Below, one piece after another: positions 1-6,730 of a stretch of 13,450 nucleotides of DNA (its first letter is position 1; the number at the start of each line of letters is the position of its first letter). The notes under the pieces are model-generated. The model saw nothing but the letters and a program-made list of their open reading frames with translations. It was not told the origin of the DNA and searched no databases. The stretch is from assembly GCA_004557245.1 (NCBI GenBank), contig SFEL01000029.1, forward strand, positions 1 through 13,450, given 5' to 3'. A program made the translations under genes and the position numbers. This stretch comes from Clostridiales bacterium (GTDB lineage Bacteria; Bacillota; Clostridia; Christensenellales; CAG-138).

Positions 1-163
1 CATATCCCATTCGGACGGTCATTCGATTTTCAAGGTTCAGGTGTTGTTACAGGTACAGTTTAACGAAAAAATGCGCTCTTTCCCGTATATCCAAGAGGTC
101 GGAAAAGAGCGCAAAACAGGGTAGATTTCCACGCTTAGAGACAGAAAGAAGGAGTGATGTGCC
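1..163. other. Left edge, no recognised gene
   Basis: Two plus-strand frames are open from the window edge: one reaches a stop at 61-63, the other a stop at 122-124. Either could be the tail of a gene that begins outside the window, but I recognise neither protein end. The stretch also holds the hairpin at 73-112 and the ribosome binding site (AAGGAG, 149-154) of the broken regulator gene that follows. No clear promoter is visible. Confidence 0.4.
73..112 (-). terminator. Hairpin, terminator-like on the minus strand
   Basis: GCGCTCTTTCC (73-83) pairs with GGAAAAGAGCGC (101-112), an 11-bp stem with one bulged base and a 17-nt loop. Read on the minus strand the stem is followed by a run of six T; on the plus strand it is preceded by A6 and followed only by AAAAC. 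It therefore reads best as a minus-strand or weak bidirectional terminator. No minus-strand gene that it would serve is visible, so it could instead be an operator ahead of the regulator remnant. Confidence 0.4.
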
Positions 164-870
164 ATGCAGGTAAAGCTCACCATACAGGAGCGGCTGAAGG
201 ATTTGCGTGTGGAACGAGGCCTGACGCTGGAACAGCTTGCGGAGCAGACCGGGCTTTCCAAGTCCGCCCTCGGCAAATATGAGGCAGACGATTTCAAGGA
301 CATCAGCCCATTCAGCTCAATCACCGGCTGCTGTCTGAAATGCTGTGCCACAAAGCTTTCCAGCGTATGATGCTAGACGCTGAGATTTATGTGGATAGGA
401 TCGCAGATATGCGGATCAACGATATGAACGCCATGCTGGAAGCGGTGCGGAAGATGGCCCTGATGAAGCAGGACGGACAGGACGATCTTGCCACCCGGAC
501 ATTGGAGCTGGCCCAGGTGCGGGAGGATGACTATTTCGGTCATGTGCTTGCCGATGATCTGAAAGCGATCCTCCGTGACATTCGGGAGGAACACAGCAAC
601 GATACCACAACGGCAGACACACCCTCCATCGCAGAGGAAGTGCAGGCCCAATTGAAGGATGCCATGAACTTTGAGGGCAGCGACGCCGAGAAACAGGCAA
701 GGATCTACCTTGCGACATTCGGCATTGACTACGACGCCATCACCAAGGAGCAGTTTGTCAATATCATTGATGTTTTGAAGCTATCCAAATATATGAAAAG
801 CTCAACCAACCAACGCGGCAAGGCGAGGCCATACCAGCCGCATGGAAAAGGGAAACGGAAACGCAAATAG
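164..870 (+). pseudogene. XRE-type helix-turn-helix regulator, broken by internal deletion and frameshift
   Basis: The start ATG at 164 follows AAGGAG by 9 nt. Residues 1-50 form a Cro/C1-type helix-turn-helix (TLEQLAEQTGLSKSALGKYE). After the DISPF motif at about 299-313 the reading frame breaks and stops at 370. From about 313 the next frame (+2) is open to 870 and encodes the rest of what looks like the same family: a helical domain (LNHRLLSEMLCHKAFQRMM, EIYVDRIADM) and a basic tail (GKGKRKRK). From my memory of full-length relatives in Firmicute conjugative elements, roughly 45-50 codons between DISPF and the NRLL segment are missing, leaving a junction near 311-318. A separate product could start at ATG 340 (176 aa), but it would lack the DNA-binding domain and has no evident ribosome binding site. 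I regard the locus as the decayed regulator of a former integrative element. Confidence 0.8.
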
Positions 871-894
871 GCAGAAAAACACTTTTGTGTAGGC

Positions 895-1314
895 TCAGAA
901 GTGTGTGTCCACGAACTTGTTGAACTTGGTGACGTTCATCTGGTCCTTGTAGGTGTTGCGGAAACGCTTGACGGTCAGGCTGTTGTACTGCACGATCTTG
1001 CGGTACTTCAGGAACCCTACCACCAACGCCACGCCGCCGCAGAGGTAGCCCATCGGCGCGGTCTTCCAGCACGTCCAGACCAGTACCGCGAACAGCACCA
1101 GCGAGATCAGCACACCGGCGATCTGCTTTTTGGAGTGCATCTGCTTCACGGTGTCAGCGTCAATGACGCCCTCCTCCACCATGGCCTGTGCAAAGCGCTT
1201 CTGGACACCGAACAGGCTGGCGGTGTTCAGCAGAATGGGCGCCACCACAAAAAAGGCGAACAGCGCGTCCACGATCCCCACCAGCAGGATGGCCAGATCT
1301 CCCATATTTCCCAT
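895..1314 (-). CDS. Small membrane protein of unknown function
   Basis: A 139-residue protein with three predicted membrane segments at about residues 6-29, 64-83 and 87-103, and a basic, asparagine-rich C-terminal tail (residues 104-139) that should lie in the cytoplasm. The acidic stretch between helices 1 and 2 (VEEGVIDADTV) resembles a short soluble linker. The start is supported by AGGAGG at 1324-1329, 9 nt upstream. The gene begins only 19 nt after the stop of the racemase-family gene on the same strand, so the two are probably one operon. I do not recognise the family, and no catalytic motif is visible. It ends convergently 25 nt from the broken regulator, with only a weak ACAC/GTGT hairpin (879-890) between them. 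Confidence 0.8.
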   Translation of the reverse strand: MGNMGDLAILLVGIVDALFAFFVVAPILLNTASLFGVQKRFAQAMVEEGVIDADTVKQMHSKKQIAGVLISLVLFAVLVWTCWKTAPMGYLCGGVALVVGFLKYRKIVQYNSLTVKRFRNTYKDQMNVTKFNKFVDTHF

Positions 1315-1333
1315 GTTGTATATTCCTCCTAAT

Positions 1334-2428
1334 TTAATTTACAAATTGAATGGTGATGTCGCTGCGCGACGTGGCGTAGAGCAGGTGGCTGTAGCACAGA
1401 GAAAACTCCACGATATCGCCCACCTCCAGCCGCCGTGTGCAGTCCTCCACGTCCACGATGCAGTGGTCGGAGGAGCCGCCGATGACGGTCAGTCCGGCCT
1501 CTCTGGGGATGAGGGACTCCAGATCGCCCACATCTGCCCGGCCCAGCGCCAGAATGGCGCGCCGCCGAATGCCGCGATCCACATACACGGGCTTGCGGCC
1601 AAAAGCGTCAATGGCAAGCTCACCGATGGGGTAGGTGGGCTTTTCCCGCACCTCCACCACCTCGGCCCGCAGGGTAAAGCCATCCATCCGCAGATAGTCC
1701 ATGTCCTGAATGCCCCAGTTTACCTGCAGGTCCTTGCCCAGCAGGATGTTTTCGCCGATACGCAGGTGGTTGATGCCCGCCGGCATGGTGCCCCAGTGTA
1801 CCAGCGTGTACGAGCTGGTGGCGCCGCCGGAGATGATCTCCAGCTTGCGGCCGATGCGCGCCTCAATGCGCGCGGCGATGGCCAGCAGAGCCTGCATCTT
1901 CTCGGGGGTGGGCTTGGTGGAGCCGTAGCAGGTCAGATTCACACCGATGCCCGCCAGCTCCACATGGGGCAGCTCCTGCTCCACGTGGACGCACACGTCC
2001 ACCATCTCGTCCTTGTCCCAGAAACCCTCCCGCAGGTCGCCCAGATCGGCCATGACGATGACCCGGTGGGTTTTGCCCTGCAAAACGCATTCCTCCTCCA
2101 GCGCGTCCAGCGTGACGCGCTCGCTTTGGAGGGACGTTTCGCACAGGCGCACCACGTCCGGCAGCTCGGAAAGGCCGGGGATGCGGATCAGCAGCCACGG
2201 GCCGCCGACACCGGCGGCGCGGCACCTCTCCACCTGCTCCAGACGGCTGGTACCCAGCTCCTCCGCACCGCACAGGCGCATGGCGCGGGCTACCTCCGGC
2301 AGCCCATCCACGCCCTTTACCACGCCGCAGACGCGGATGCCTTGCTGCTGGCAGCGCGTAATGACCTGCCGCGCATTGCTGCGCAGGATAGAAAGATCGA
2401 CCTCTAATTGCGGATATTTGCGAACCAT
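1334..2428 (-). CDS. orr: PLP-dependent alanine/ornithine racemase family protein
   Basis: A 364-residue fold-type III PLP enzyme. The N-terminal barrel carries the PLP lysine at residue 38 in the VVKG motif, and the family signatures MADLGDLREGFW, GIGVNLTCYG, ISGGATSS, LRIGE and AIDAFGRKP follow in order. These match my recollection of ornithine racemase Orr of Clostridium sticklandii, which interconverts L- and D-ornithine in ornithine fermentation, more closely than ordinary alanine racemase. Substrate cannot be fixed from sequence, and no oraS/oraE/ord/ort genes lie in the window, so another amino acid remains possible. ATG 2426-2428 is preferred because AAGAGG lies 8 nt upstream; a GTG at 2435-2437 in the same frame overlaps that site. 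It has its own promoter (2470-2498) and probably transcribes the downstream membrane gene. Confidence 0.85.
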   Translation of the reverse strand: MVRKYPQLEVDLSILRSNARQVITRCQQQGIRVCGVVKGVDGLPEVARAMRLCGAEELGTSRLEQVERCRAAGVGGPWLLIRIPGLSELPDVVRLCETSLQSERVTLDALEEECVLQGKTHRVIVMADLGDLREGFWDKDEMVDVCVHVEQELPHVELAGIGVNLTCYGSTKPTPEKMQALLAIAARIEARIGRKLEIISGGATSSYTLVHWGTMPAGINHLRIGENILLGKDLQVNWGIQDMDYLRMDGFTLRAEVVEVREKPTYPIGELAIDAFGRKPVYVDRGIRRRAILALGRADVGDLESLIPREAGLTVIGGSSDHCIVDVEDCTRRLEVGDIVEFSLCYSHLLYATSRSDITIQFVN

Positions 2429-2469
2429 GAGAAACACCTCTTAACACGATACCGGTCGCTAACGTTCCA

Positions 2470-2498
2470 AGTATACCATTAAATTTCCGGCTTGTCAC
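2470..2498 (-). promoter_or_regulatory. Sigma-A-type promoter of the racemase-family gene
   Basis: On the minus strand GTGACA (plus 2493-2498) is followed by a 17-nt spacer and TATACT (plus 2470-2475), about 40 nt ahead of the ATG at 2428. Five of six -35 bases and five of six -10 bases match consensus. Confidence 0.7.
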
Positions 2499-2529
2499 AC
2501 CTTTTCGGGGAGAAACGTAAAATTCCCCG

Positions 2530-2562
2530 GCCGCACCATGGATGGCGGCAGCCCGGTGCGGC
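2530..2562 (-). terminator. Hairpin after the substrate-binding protein gene
   Basis: GCCGCACC (2530-2537) pairs with GGTGCGGC (2555-2562). It begins a few bases past the stop codon of the minus-strand lipoprotein gene and is followed on that strand by CGGGGAATTTTAC, so the T-tract is weak. It is probably the transcript end and also separates this gene from the racemase promoter. Confidence 0.5.
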
Positions 2563-2565
2563 GGC

Positions 2566-3708
2566 TCAGGGGGTCTGGAACCGTTCCGCGCTGACATCCG
2601 CTCCGGCCTCGGCCAAGGCAGTCATCGTCTCCTCGATGCAGGCGTCAATATCATCCGCAGACTCGTCCCGGTCGAGGGCCACGACACCGCGCAGATCCAG
2701 ACCGGCTGCGGAGGTGGAGGGGCGCTGGGCGTTGTCAAGCACGGGGAACTGGAAGCAGCCGTTGGCGGCCGCCAGCTCCACGCAGGCGGGGGACAGGGCA
2801 AATTCCGTCCAGAGCTTGGCGGCGTTGGGGTGCGCGGCGCCTTTGAAAATGGCGGTGGCGGCGATCCGGCAGGGGGTACCCTCGGCGGGGAACACCAGCC
2901 GGAGGTTGGTGCAGCCGTCCTCGATGCGGGCGATGCCGTCGGACAGGAAGCTGATGCCGATGACGCACTCGCCGGTGCCGAGGCAGCGGGTCACCGCCGC
3001 GTCGGAGGCGGCATACAGGGCGACGTTCTCATCCAGTGCCAGCAGGTAGTTGTCCCCGCCGAACAGCTCCGGCTGCTGCCGGACGGCGCGGAGCAGCAGC
3101 CGTCCCGCCCCGTCGTATGTATAGTTGGAGGTCCAGAGCAGCTCCTGATACCGGAAGTCCAGCAGATCGGCCCAGCCCGCAGGGGCGTCGATCGCCATGC
3201 GCTTGAGCATATCCCGGTCGACGACGAAGCCCAGCGGATCCACACTGATGCCATACCAGAGACCCCCCGCGTCGCGGTACAGATCGTCCGTCAGGTGGGA
3301 GGCGTGGACAGCATCGTAGGCGGCCAGCAGACCGGCGTCGCCGCAGGCGGCACAATCCTCGGCGCTGCCGCCGAACCACACGTCCGCGGCGGGATGACCC
3401 GGCGTTCCCTGCGATTGGGCCTGCACGGCGTCGGAGGCCACATATTGGTAGGTGGTACGGATGCCGAACAGCTCCTCAAAGCGCTGGCAGGCGGCGGCGA
3501 GATACGCCTCCTCGCAGGAGCCGCAGACCGTCAGTTCACCCTCGGCCCGGGCGGCGGCGAGCAGCTCCTCCATGCCGTCGAAGCCGGTGGGACAGACGAT
3601 ATCGTCGTCCTCACCCTCCGGCGGGACATCGTTGGATGCTTGGCCGCCGCAGGCGGTGAGCGCCAGTGCCAGCACCAGCACCAGCAGCCGTGTGAAAAGT
3701 CTTTTCAT
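2566..3708 (-). CDS. ABC transporter substrate-binding lipoprotein, iron(III)-type (AfuA/FbpA-like)
   Basis: A 380-residue exported binding protein. Residues 1-20 form a lipoprotein signal peptide with lipobox LTAC and the lipidated Cys at 20. The mature protein has the family-1 binding fold typical of ferric-iron, thiamine and polyamine binders: ELTVCGSCEEAYLAAACQRF near the start, then AADVWFGG, a signature of the iron(III)/AfuA group, and GLWYGISVDPLGFVVD at the hinge. No permease or ATPase gene adjoins it, so it is an orphan binder or its partners lie elsewhere. It is unusual in having 13 cysteines beyond the lipid Cys, including CGSC and CAAC pairs. GGAGG lies just upstream of ATG 3708. 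Ferric iron is the best guess for ligand; a small organic ligand is the alternative. Confidence 0.8.
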   Translation of the reverse strand: MKRLFTRLLVLVLALALTACGGQASNDVPPEGEDDDIVCPTGFDGMEELLAAARAEGELTVCGSCEEAYLAAACQRFEELFGIRTTYQYVASDAVQAQSQGTPGHPAADVWFGGSAEDCAACGDAGLLAAYDAVHASHLTDDLYRDAGGLWYGISVDPLGFVVDRDMLKRMAIDAPAGWADLLDFRYQELLWTSNYTYDGAGRLLLRAVRQQPELFGGDNYLLALDENVALYAASDAAVTRCLGTGECVIGISFLSDGIARIEDGCTNLRLVFPAEGTPCRIAATAIFKGAAHPNAAKLWTEFALSPACVELAAANGCFQFPVLDNAQRPSTSAAGLDLRGVVALDRDESADDIDACIEETMTALAEAGADVSAERFQTP

Positions 3709-3844
3709 ATACGTTTCCTCCGTTTGTGCGCTCCGGATATCCGCACCGGAGGCGTCTGTCGTCCATGACGTGTCTGTGAAAGCGGGTATGCGGAAAAACC
3801 CGCAGAAAATATGGAAACTAGGCAGGATTTTCCCTGCTGGAACC
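3709..3844 (-). promoter_or_regulatory. Hairpin-rich leader of the substrate-binding protein gene
   Basis: Three short hairpins precede the minus-strand lipoprotein gene: CTCCGG/CCGGAG (3731-3736 with 3746-3751), GCGGGT/ACCCGC (3782-3787 with 3798-3803) and a GCAGG/CCTGC pair near 3823-3838. A minus-strand TATACT (plus 3856-3861) could be the -10 box, but no good -35 box was found. I could not match the leader to a known riboswitch class. Confidence 0.3.
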
Positions 3845-3872
3845 TTGACATACCAAGTATAATGAGGATACT
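3845..3872 (+). promoter_or_regulatory. Sigma-A-type promoter of the mgtC-like gene
   Basis: A perfect TTGACA (3845-3850) is followed by a 16-nt spacer and GATACT (3867-3872), 45 nt ahead of the ATG at 3918. Confidence 0.65.
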
Positions 3873-3917
3873 ACACCTTCAGGCTTCAAAATGCAAGACG
3901 CGAAAGGAGGTCTTACG

Positions 3918-4625
3918 ATGTTGACGGGTTTGACGAGCTTTGTCCCGGAAACGGCACTGACCGCATTTGACAATCTGGAATTCTTCATCCGGATCGTGCT
4001 GGCGGCGGCGCTGGGCGCACTGGTAGGATTGGAGCGCAGCAAGCGGCAGAAGGAGGCGGGTGTCCGCACCCACTGCATCATCGCCTGCACCTCGGCGCTG
4101 TTCATGATCCTGTCCAAGTATGCCTTTGTGGATGTTGCGGGCGTTGACGGCCTGCGGGGTGCGGATCCTGCCCGCATCGCGGCGCAGGTGGTCAGCGGTA
4201 TTTCCTTTCTGGGCGCCGGCGTTATCTTCAAGAACGGAAACTCTATCCGGGGTCTGACCACCGCCGCCGGTATGTGGGGAACTGCCGCCGTGGGCATGGC
4301 CATCGGTGCGGGCCTGTACTGGGTCGGGTTCATCGAGGCCGCCGTGCTGGTGGCGATCCAGATCGTGCTCCACCGCTTCCCGGTGGGGGCGGACGCCCTG
4401 ACCACGCAGGAGCTGGTGGTGGAGATGGCGGACGATGAGGGGCTGCTGTCGCGCTTCGACGAGCTGCTGCAAGCACACCGGGGACAGATCACCGAGAGCA
4501 GCCTGACCCGCGAGGACGGCATATTGCGCATGGAGGTCACCGCCAAGCTGGACCCGCCTATCAGCCACGAGGAGGCGCTGGCCTTTCTGAAGGCCAATGA
4601 CGGCGTTCGCCGCATCTCCGTCTGA
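3918..4625 (+). CDS. MgtC/SapB family membrane protein
   Basis: A 235-residue inner-membrane protein. The N-terminal two thirds hold about four to five hydrophobic helices with the family signatures ALGALVGLERSKRQKEAGVR, THCIIACTSA, SFLGAGVIFK and IRGLTTAAGMW. The last 75 or so residues (from LTTQELVVEM) form a soluble ACT-like domain typical of longer MgtC proteins. In enterobacteria MgtC is linked to survival at low magnesium and inhibits the F-type ATPase; in gut Firmicutes the role of homologues is unclear. ATG 3918 is chosen over the upstream in-frame ATG at 3891 because AAAGGAGG (3903-3910) is 7 nt ahead of it. The gene appears to be monocistronic, running from its own promoter to the hairpin shared with the convergent hxlR-like gene. 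Confidence 0.9.
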   Translation: MLTGLTSFVPETALTAFDNLEFFIRIVLAAALGALVGLERSKRQKEAGVRTHCIIACTSALFMILSKYAFVDVAGVDGLRGADPARIAAQVVSGISFLGAGVIFKNGNSIRGLTTAAGMWGTAAVGMAIGAGLYWVGFIEAAVLVAIQIVLHRFPVGADALTTQELVVEMADDEGLLSRFDELLQAHRGQITESSLTREDGILRMEVTAKLDPPISHEEALAFLKANDGVRRISV

Positions 4626-4645
4626 CGCACCGATACATAGGGAAG

Positions 4646-4683
4646 ACATACCCCGTCTGTGCCGCCGCATGGACGGGGTATGT
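4646..4683. terminator. Shared hairpin between convergent genes
   Basis: ACATACCCCGTC (4646-4657) pairs perfectly with GACGGGGTATGT (4672-4683), a 12-bp stem between the stops of the mgtC-like gene and the convergent hxlR-like gene. There is no strong T-run on either side, but position and stability fit a bidirectional terminator. Confidence 0.65.
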
Positions 4684-4684
4684 G

Positions 4685-5014
4685 TCACATCTGCTTTTCC
4701 GCCCAGTCCGACAGCTGCTCCAGAATGGGCAGCAGCTCCCGGCAGCTGTCGGTGGGGCTGTACTCCACCCGCACAGGCACCTCCAGATATTCCCTACGGA
4801 TGAGGAGCCCGTCCCGTTCCAGCTCCCGCAGCGCGGAGGACAGCACGGTGTTGCTCACGCCGTCCAGCTTGCCCCGCAGCGCATTGTAGCGGATAGAGCC
4901 GGCGTTGCACACGGCGCACAGGATCTGCACCTTCCACTTGCCGCCGATGAGCTGCATGGCGTGGTGCAGCGGGCATTTCTCCATACAGGGACAGTCATAG
5001 TGCTGCTCGGACAT
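4685..5014 (-). CDS. HxlR family winged-helix transcriptional regulator
   Basis: A 109-residue HxlR-type regulator: the IGGKWKVQIL motif opens the domain, the recognition region is SIRYNALRGKLDGVSNTVLSSALRELERDGLL, and the wing is RREYLEVPVRVEYSPT. HxlR proteins bind DNA as dimers and often respond to reactive electrophiles, aldehydes or oxidants through an N-terminal cysteine. Here the N-terminus carries Cys 8, 10 and 14 (CPCMEKC), a denser cluster than usual, which suggests thiol or metal sensing. AGGAGG precedes the start. It is transcribed divergently from the LysE-type exporter gene with a palindrome between them, so it probably controls the exporter and itself. Confidence 0.9.
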   Translation of the reverse strand: MSEQHYDCPCMEKCPLHHAMQLIGGKWKVQILCAVCNAGSIRYNALRGKLDGVSNTVLSSALRELERDGLLIRREYLEVPVRVEYSPTDSCRELLPILEQLSDWAEKQM

Positions 5015-5053
5015 GGTTAGTTCCTCCTGACCTGCTCACATAAATCTGCGCTC

Positions 5054-5108
5054 TTGCTTTTTCCGGCGCAGGTGCTATCATGATAGCAGGTAAGAAAAAC
5101 AAAGTAAA
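5054..5108. promoter_or_regulatory. Overlapping divergent promoters with a shared palindromic operator
   Basis: GCTATCATGATAGC (5074-5087) is a perfect 14-bp palindrome. Rightward, TTGCTT (5054-5059), a 16-nt spacer and TATCAT (5076-5081) precede the exporter gene. Leftward, TTTACT (plus 5103-5108), 17 nt and TATCAT (plus 5080-5085) precede the regulator gene. Both -10 boxes lie in the palindrome, so a dimer bound there could block both promoters. Confidence 0.6.
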
Positions 5109-5132
5109 TAGCAACGAGGAGAAAATCACCCC

Positions 5133-5750
5133 ATGAATATCTATCTTCAGGGCCTGACGATGGGCCTTGCCTATGTGGCTCCCATCGGCCTGCAAAACCT
5201 GTTCGTCATCAACAGCGCCCTGACCCAGCGGCGCAGCCGCGTCTATCTCACGGCGCTGATCGTTATTTTCTGGGATATCTCCCTGGGACTCAGCTGCTTT
5301 CTGGGCGCGGGCGCGCTGATGCAGGCGGTGCCTTGGCTCCAGAAGGTCATTCTGGCCATCGGCAGCCTGATCGTCATCTGGATCGGCGTGGGCCTGCTGC
5401 GCTCCAAGGCCAGTCTGGAGGGAGGCCGGGACGTGAACGTGCCGATCTGGAAGCTCATCACCTCCGCCTTTGTGGTGACATGGCTGAACCCCCAGGCCAT
5501 TATCGACGGCACCATGATGCTGGGCGCCTTCCGCGCCACGCTGCCCGCCGGCGGCGACGTTTCCTTCATCCTTGGCTTCGGCTCTGCCTCCGTGATCTGG
5601 TTTTTGACGGTGTCCACGCTGGTATCGCTGCTGGGCAGCAAGTTCAACGAGAAGGTGCTGAACGTCATCAACAAGGTCTGCGGCGCCGTCATCATCTTCT
5701 ACGGCCTGAAGCTGCTGTACAGCTTTGTTAAGATGATGGGCTGGCTGTAA
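5133..5750 (+). CDS. LysE/ArgO-type amino acid exporter
   Basis: A 205-residue membrane protein with about six hydrophobic helices. It has the LysE-family N-terminal signature GLAYVAPIGLQNLFVIN, the conserved FWDISLGL segment after helix 2, and TWLNPQAIIDG at the start of the second half. LysE/ArgO proteins export basic amino acids such as lysine and arginine, driven by the membrane potential; the exact substrate here is unknown. GAGGAG (5116-5121) precedes the ATG by 11 nt. Divergence from an HxlR regulator implies inducible export, perhaps of a toxic amino-acid-like compound. The presence of an ornithine racemase-family gene 2.7 kb away makes a basic amino acid plausible, but that link is weak. 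The transcript probably ends in the hairpin at 5772-5804. Confidence 0.88.
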   Translation: MNIYLQGLTMGLAYVAPIGLQNLFVINSALTQRRSRVYLTALIVIFWDISLGLSCFLGAGALMQAVPWLQKVILAIGSLIVIWIGVGLLRSKASLEGGRDVNVPIWKLITSAFVVTWLNPQAIIDGTMMLGAFRATLPAGGDVSFILGFGSASVIWFLTVSTLVSLLGSKFNEKVLNVINKVCGAVIIFYGLKLLYSFVKMMGWL

Positions 5751-5760
5751 AGAAAATACG

Positions 5761-5804
5761 TTGGCAAATCGCGCCCTTTCTGCTACAATGAGGCAGAAAG
5801 GGCG
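5761..5804 (+). promoter_or_regulatory. truA promoter nested in a perfect hairpin
   Basis: TTGGCA (5761-5766), a 17-nt spacer and TACAAT (5784-5789) form a strong promoter for truA. The -10 box lies in the 9-nt loop of a perfect 12-bp hairpin (CGCCCTTTCTGC, 5772-5783, with GCAGAAAGGGCG, 5793-5804) followed by TGATTTCTTTT. The same hairpin can act as the terminator of the exporter gene. The GAAAGGG that serves as truA ribosome binding site is in the 3' arm. Confidence 0.65.
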
Positions 5805-5813
5805 TGATTTCTT

Positions 5814-6551
5814 TTGGAACAGAACTACAAGCTGACCATCGCCTACGACGGCACCCGCTTTTTCGGTTGGGAGCGCCAGCCGGGGAAGGACACCATACAG
5901 GGCAAGCTGGAGAGCGTGCTCTCCCGCTTACAGGGGCGTCCGGTGGAGATCATCGGCGCGGGGCGCACCGATGCGGGCGTCCATGCCCGCGCCATGACCG
6001 CCAACGCTGTGCTGGACGTGGCGGAGACGCCGGAGGGCATCCGCGACTACCTGAACCGCTACCTGCCCGATGCCATCGCCGTCCGGGAGGTGAAGGAGGC
6101 TGCGCCCCGGTTCCACGCCCGCTACAACGCGCTGGGCAAGACCTACCGCTACACCTGCTTTGACGGGCCGGTGAAGCCGGTGTTCGACCGGAAGTATGTG
6201 ACGCTGCTGGACTACCGCCCCGATGTGGTGCGGATGCAGCAGGCGGCGGCGTACCTCACCGGCGAGCATGACTTTGCCAGCTTCTGCGGCAATCCCCGTA
6301 TGAAGAAATCCACCGTCCGGCTGGTGGACAGCATTACCGTAGAGCGCCGGAAGGATCGGGTGATCTTCACATTCCACGGCACCGGCTTCCTCCAGAACAT
6401 GGTGCGTATTCTGGTAGGTACGCTGCTGGAGGTGGGGCGCGGCTACTGGGAGCCATCCTACGTGCAGGAGATCCTGCTGGCCAAGGACCGGAAGCTGGCC
6501 GGGCCTACCGCCCCACCGGAGGGCCTGTGCCTGATGAAAGTGGATTATTGA
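5814..6551 (+). CDS. truA: tRNA pseudouridine(38-40) synthase TruA
   Basis: A 245-residue enzyme that isomerises uridines 38-40 in the anticodon arm of several tRNAs. It has the TruA landmarks in order: YDGTRFFGWERQP near the start, the catalytic loop GAGRTDAGVHA with Asp 53, FHARYNALGKTYRY, DFASFC, and FTFHGTGFLQNMVRILVGTL near the C-terminus. Length is typical of the family. The start is TTG 5814; a stop at 5805-5807 in this frame excludes anything further upstream, and there is no closer ATG that keeps the conserved N-terminus. The probable ribosome binding site is GAAAGGG, about 11 nt away. It is likely monocistronic from the promoter nested in the preceding hairpin. Confidence 0.95.
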   Translation: MEQNYKLTIAYDGTRFFGWERQPGKDTIQGKLESVLSRLQGRPVEIIGAGRTDAGVHARAMTANAVLDVAETPEGIRDYLNRYLPDAIAVREVKEAAPRFHARYNALGKTYRYTCFDGPVKPVFDRKYVTLLDYRPDVVRMQQAAAYLTGEHDFASFCGNPRMKKSTVRLVDSITVERRKDRVIFTFHGTGFLQNMVRILVGTLLEVGRGYWEPSYVQEILLAKDRKLAGPTAPPEGLCLMKVDY

Positions 6552-6585
6552 GTAAAAGAGGAATGCGCCGTCTGATGAGACCCTC

Positions 6586-6634
6586 TGCAATTGCAAAAAA
6601 ACAGGAAAAACTTTCAAAGTGTTGCAATTGCAAC
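6586..6634. promoter_or_regulatory. Pair of TGCAATTGCA palindromes upstream of the rubrerythrin
   Basis: TGCAATTGCA occurs at 6586-6595 and again at 6623-6632, the second extended to the 14-bp palindrome GTTGCAATTGCAAC (6621-6634). The centres are 37 bp apart, and the second site touches the rubrerythrin -35 box. A pair of identical palindromes beside one promoter is typical of a dimeric regulator. The sequence does not match the PerR, Fur or Rex consensus as I know them. Confidence 0.5.
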
Positions 6635-6662
6635 TTATCAAATTCGCCGTCCGTGTTATACT
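6635..6662 (+). promoter_or_regulatory. Rubrerythrin promoter
   Basis: TTATCA (6635-6640), a 16-nt spacer and TATACT (6657-6662), about 70 nt ahead of the ATG at 6731. The -35 box abuts the GTTGCAATTGCAAC palindrome, which suggests regulation at this promoter. Confidence 0.6.
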
Positions 6663-6730
6663 GACCACAGTAAGCGAGAGGGAAGACCCCTCACAGATCA
6701 ATATAATAATGAAAATTGGAGGATACGATT

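Noticed and set aside
1130..2407. 425-codon plus-strand open frame
   Set aside because: It is antisense to the racemase-family gene; the product is His/Gln/Ala-rich with no domain and no ribosome binding site, a typical shadow in GC-rich DNA.
2542..3768. 408-codon plus-strand open frame
   Set aside because: It is antisense to the binding lipoprotein, whose signal peptide, lipobox and family motifs are clear; the plus-strand product is low-complexity Gly/Ala/Arg.
3709..3844. TPP or other known riboswitch
   Set aside because: The conserved CUGAGA/thi-box and other class signatures I know are absent.
3818..4688. Two ~270-codon minus-strand frames
   Set aside because: They are opposite the MgtC-like gene, with Arg/Ser/Pro- or His-rich compositions and no ribosome binding site.
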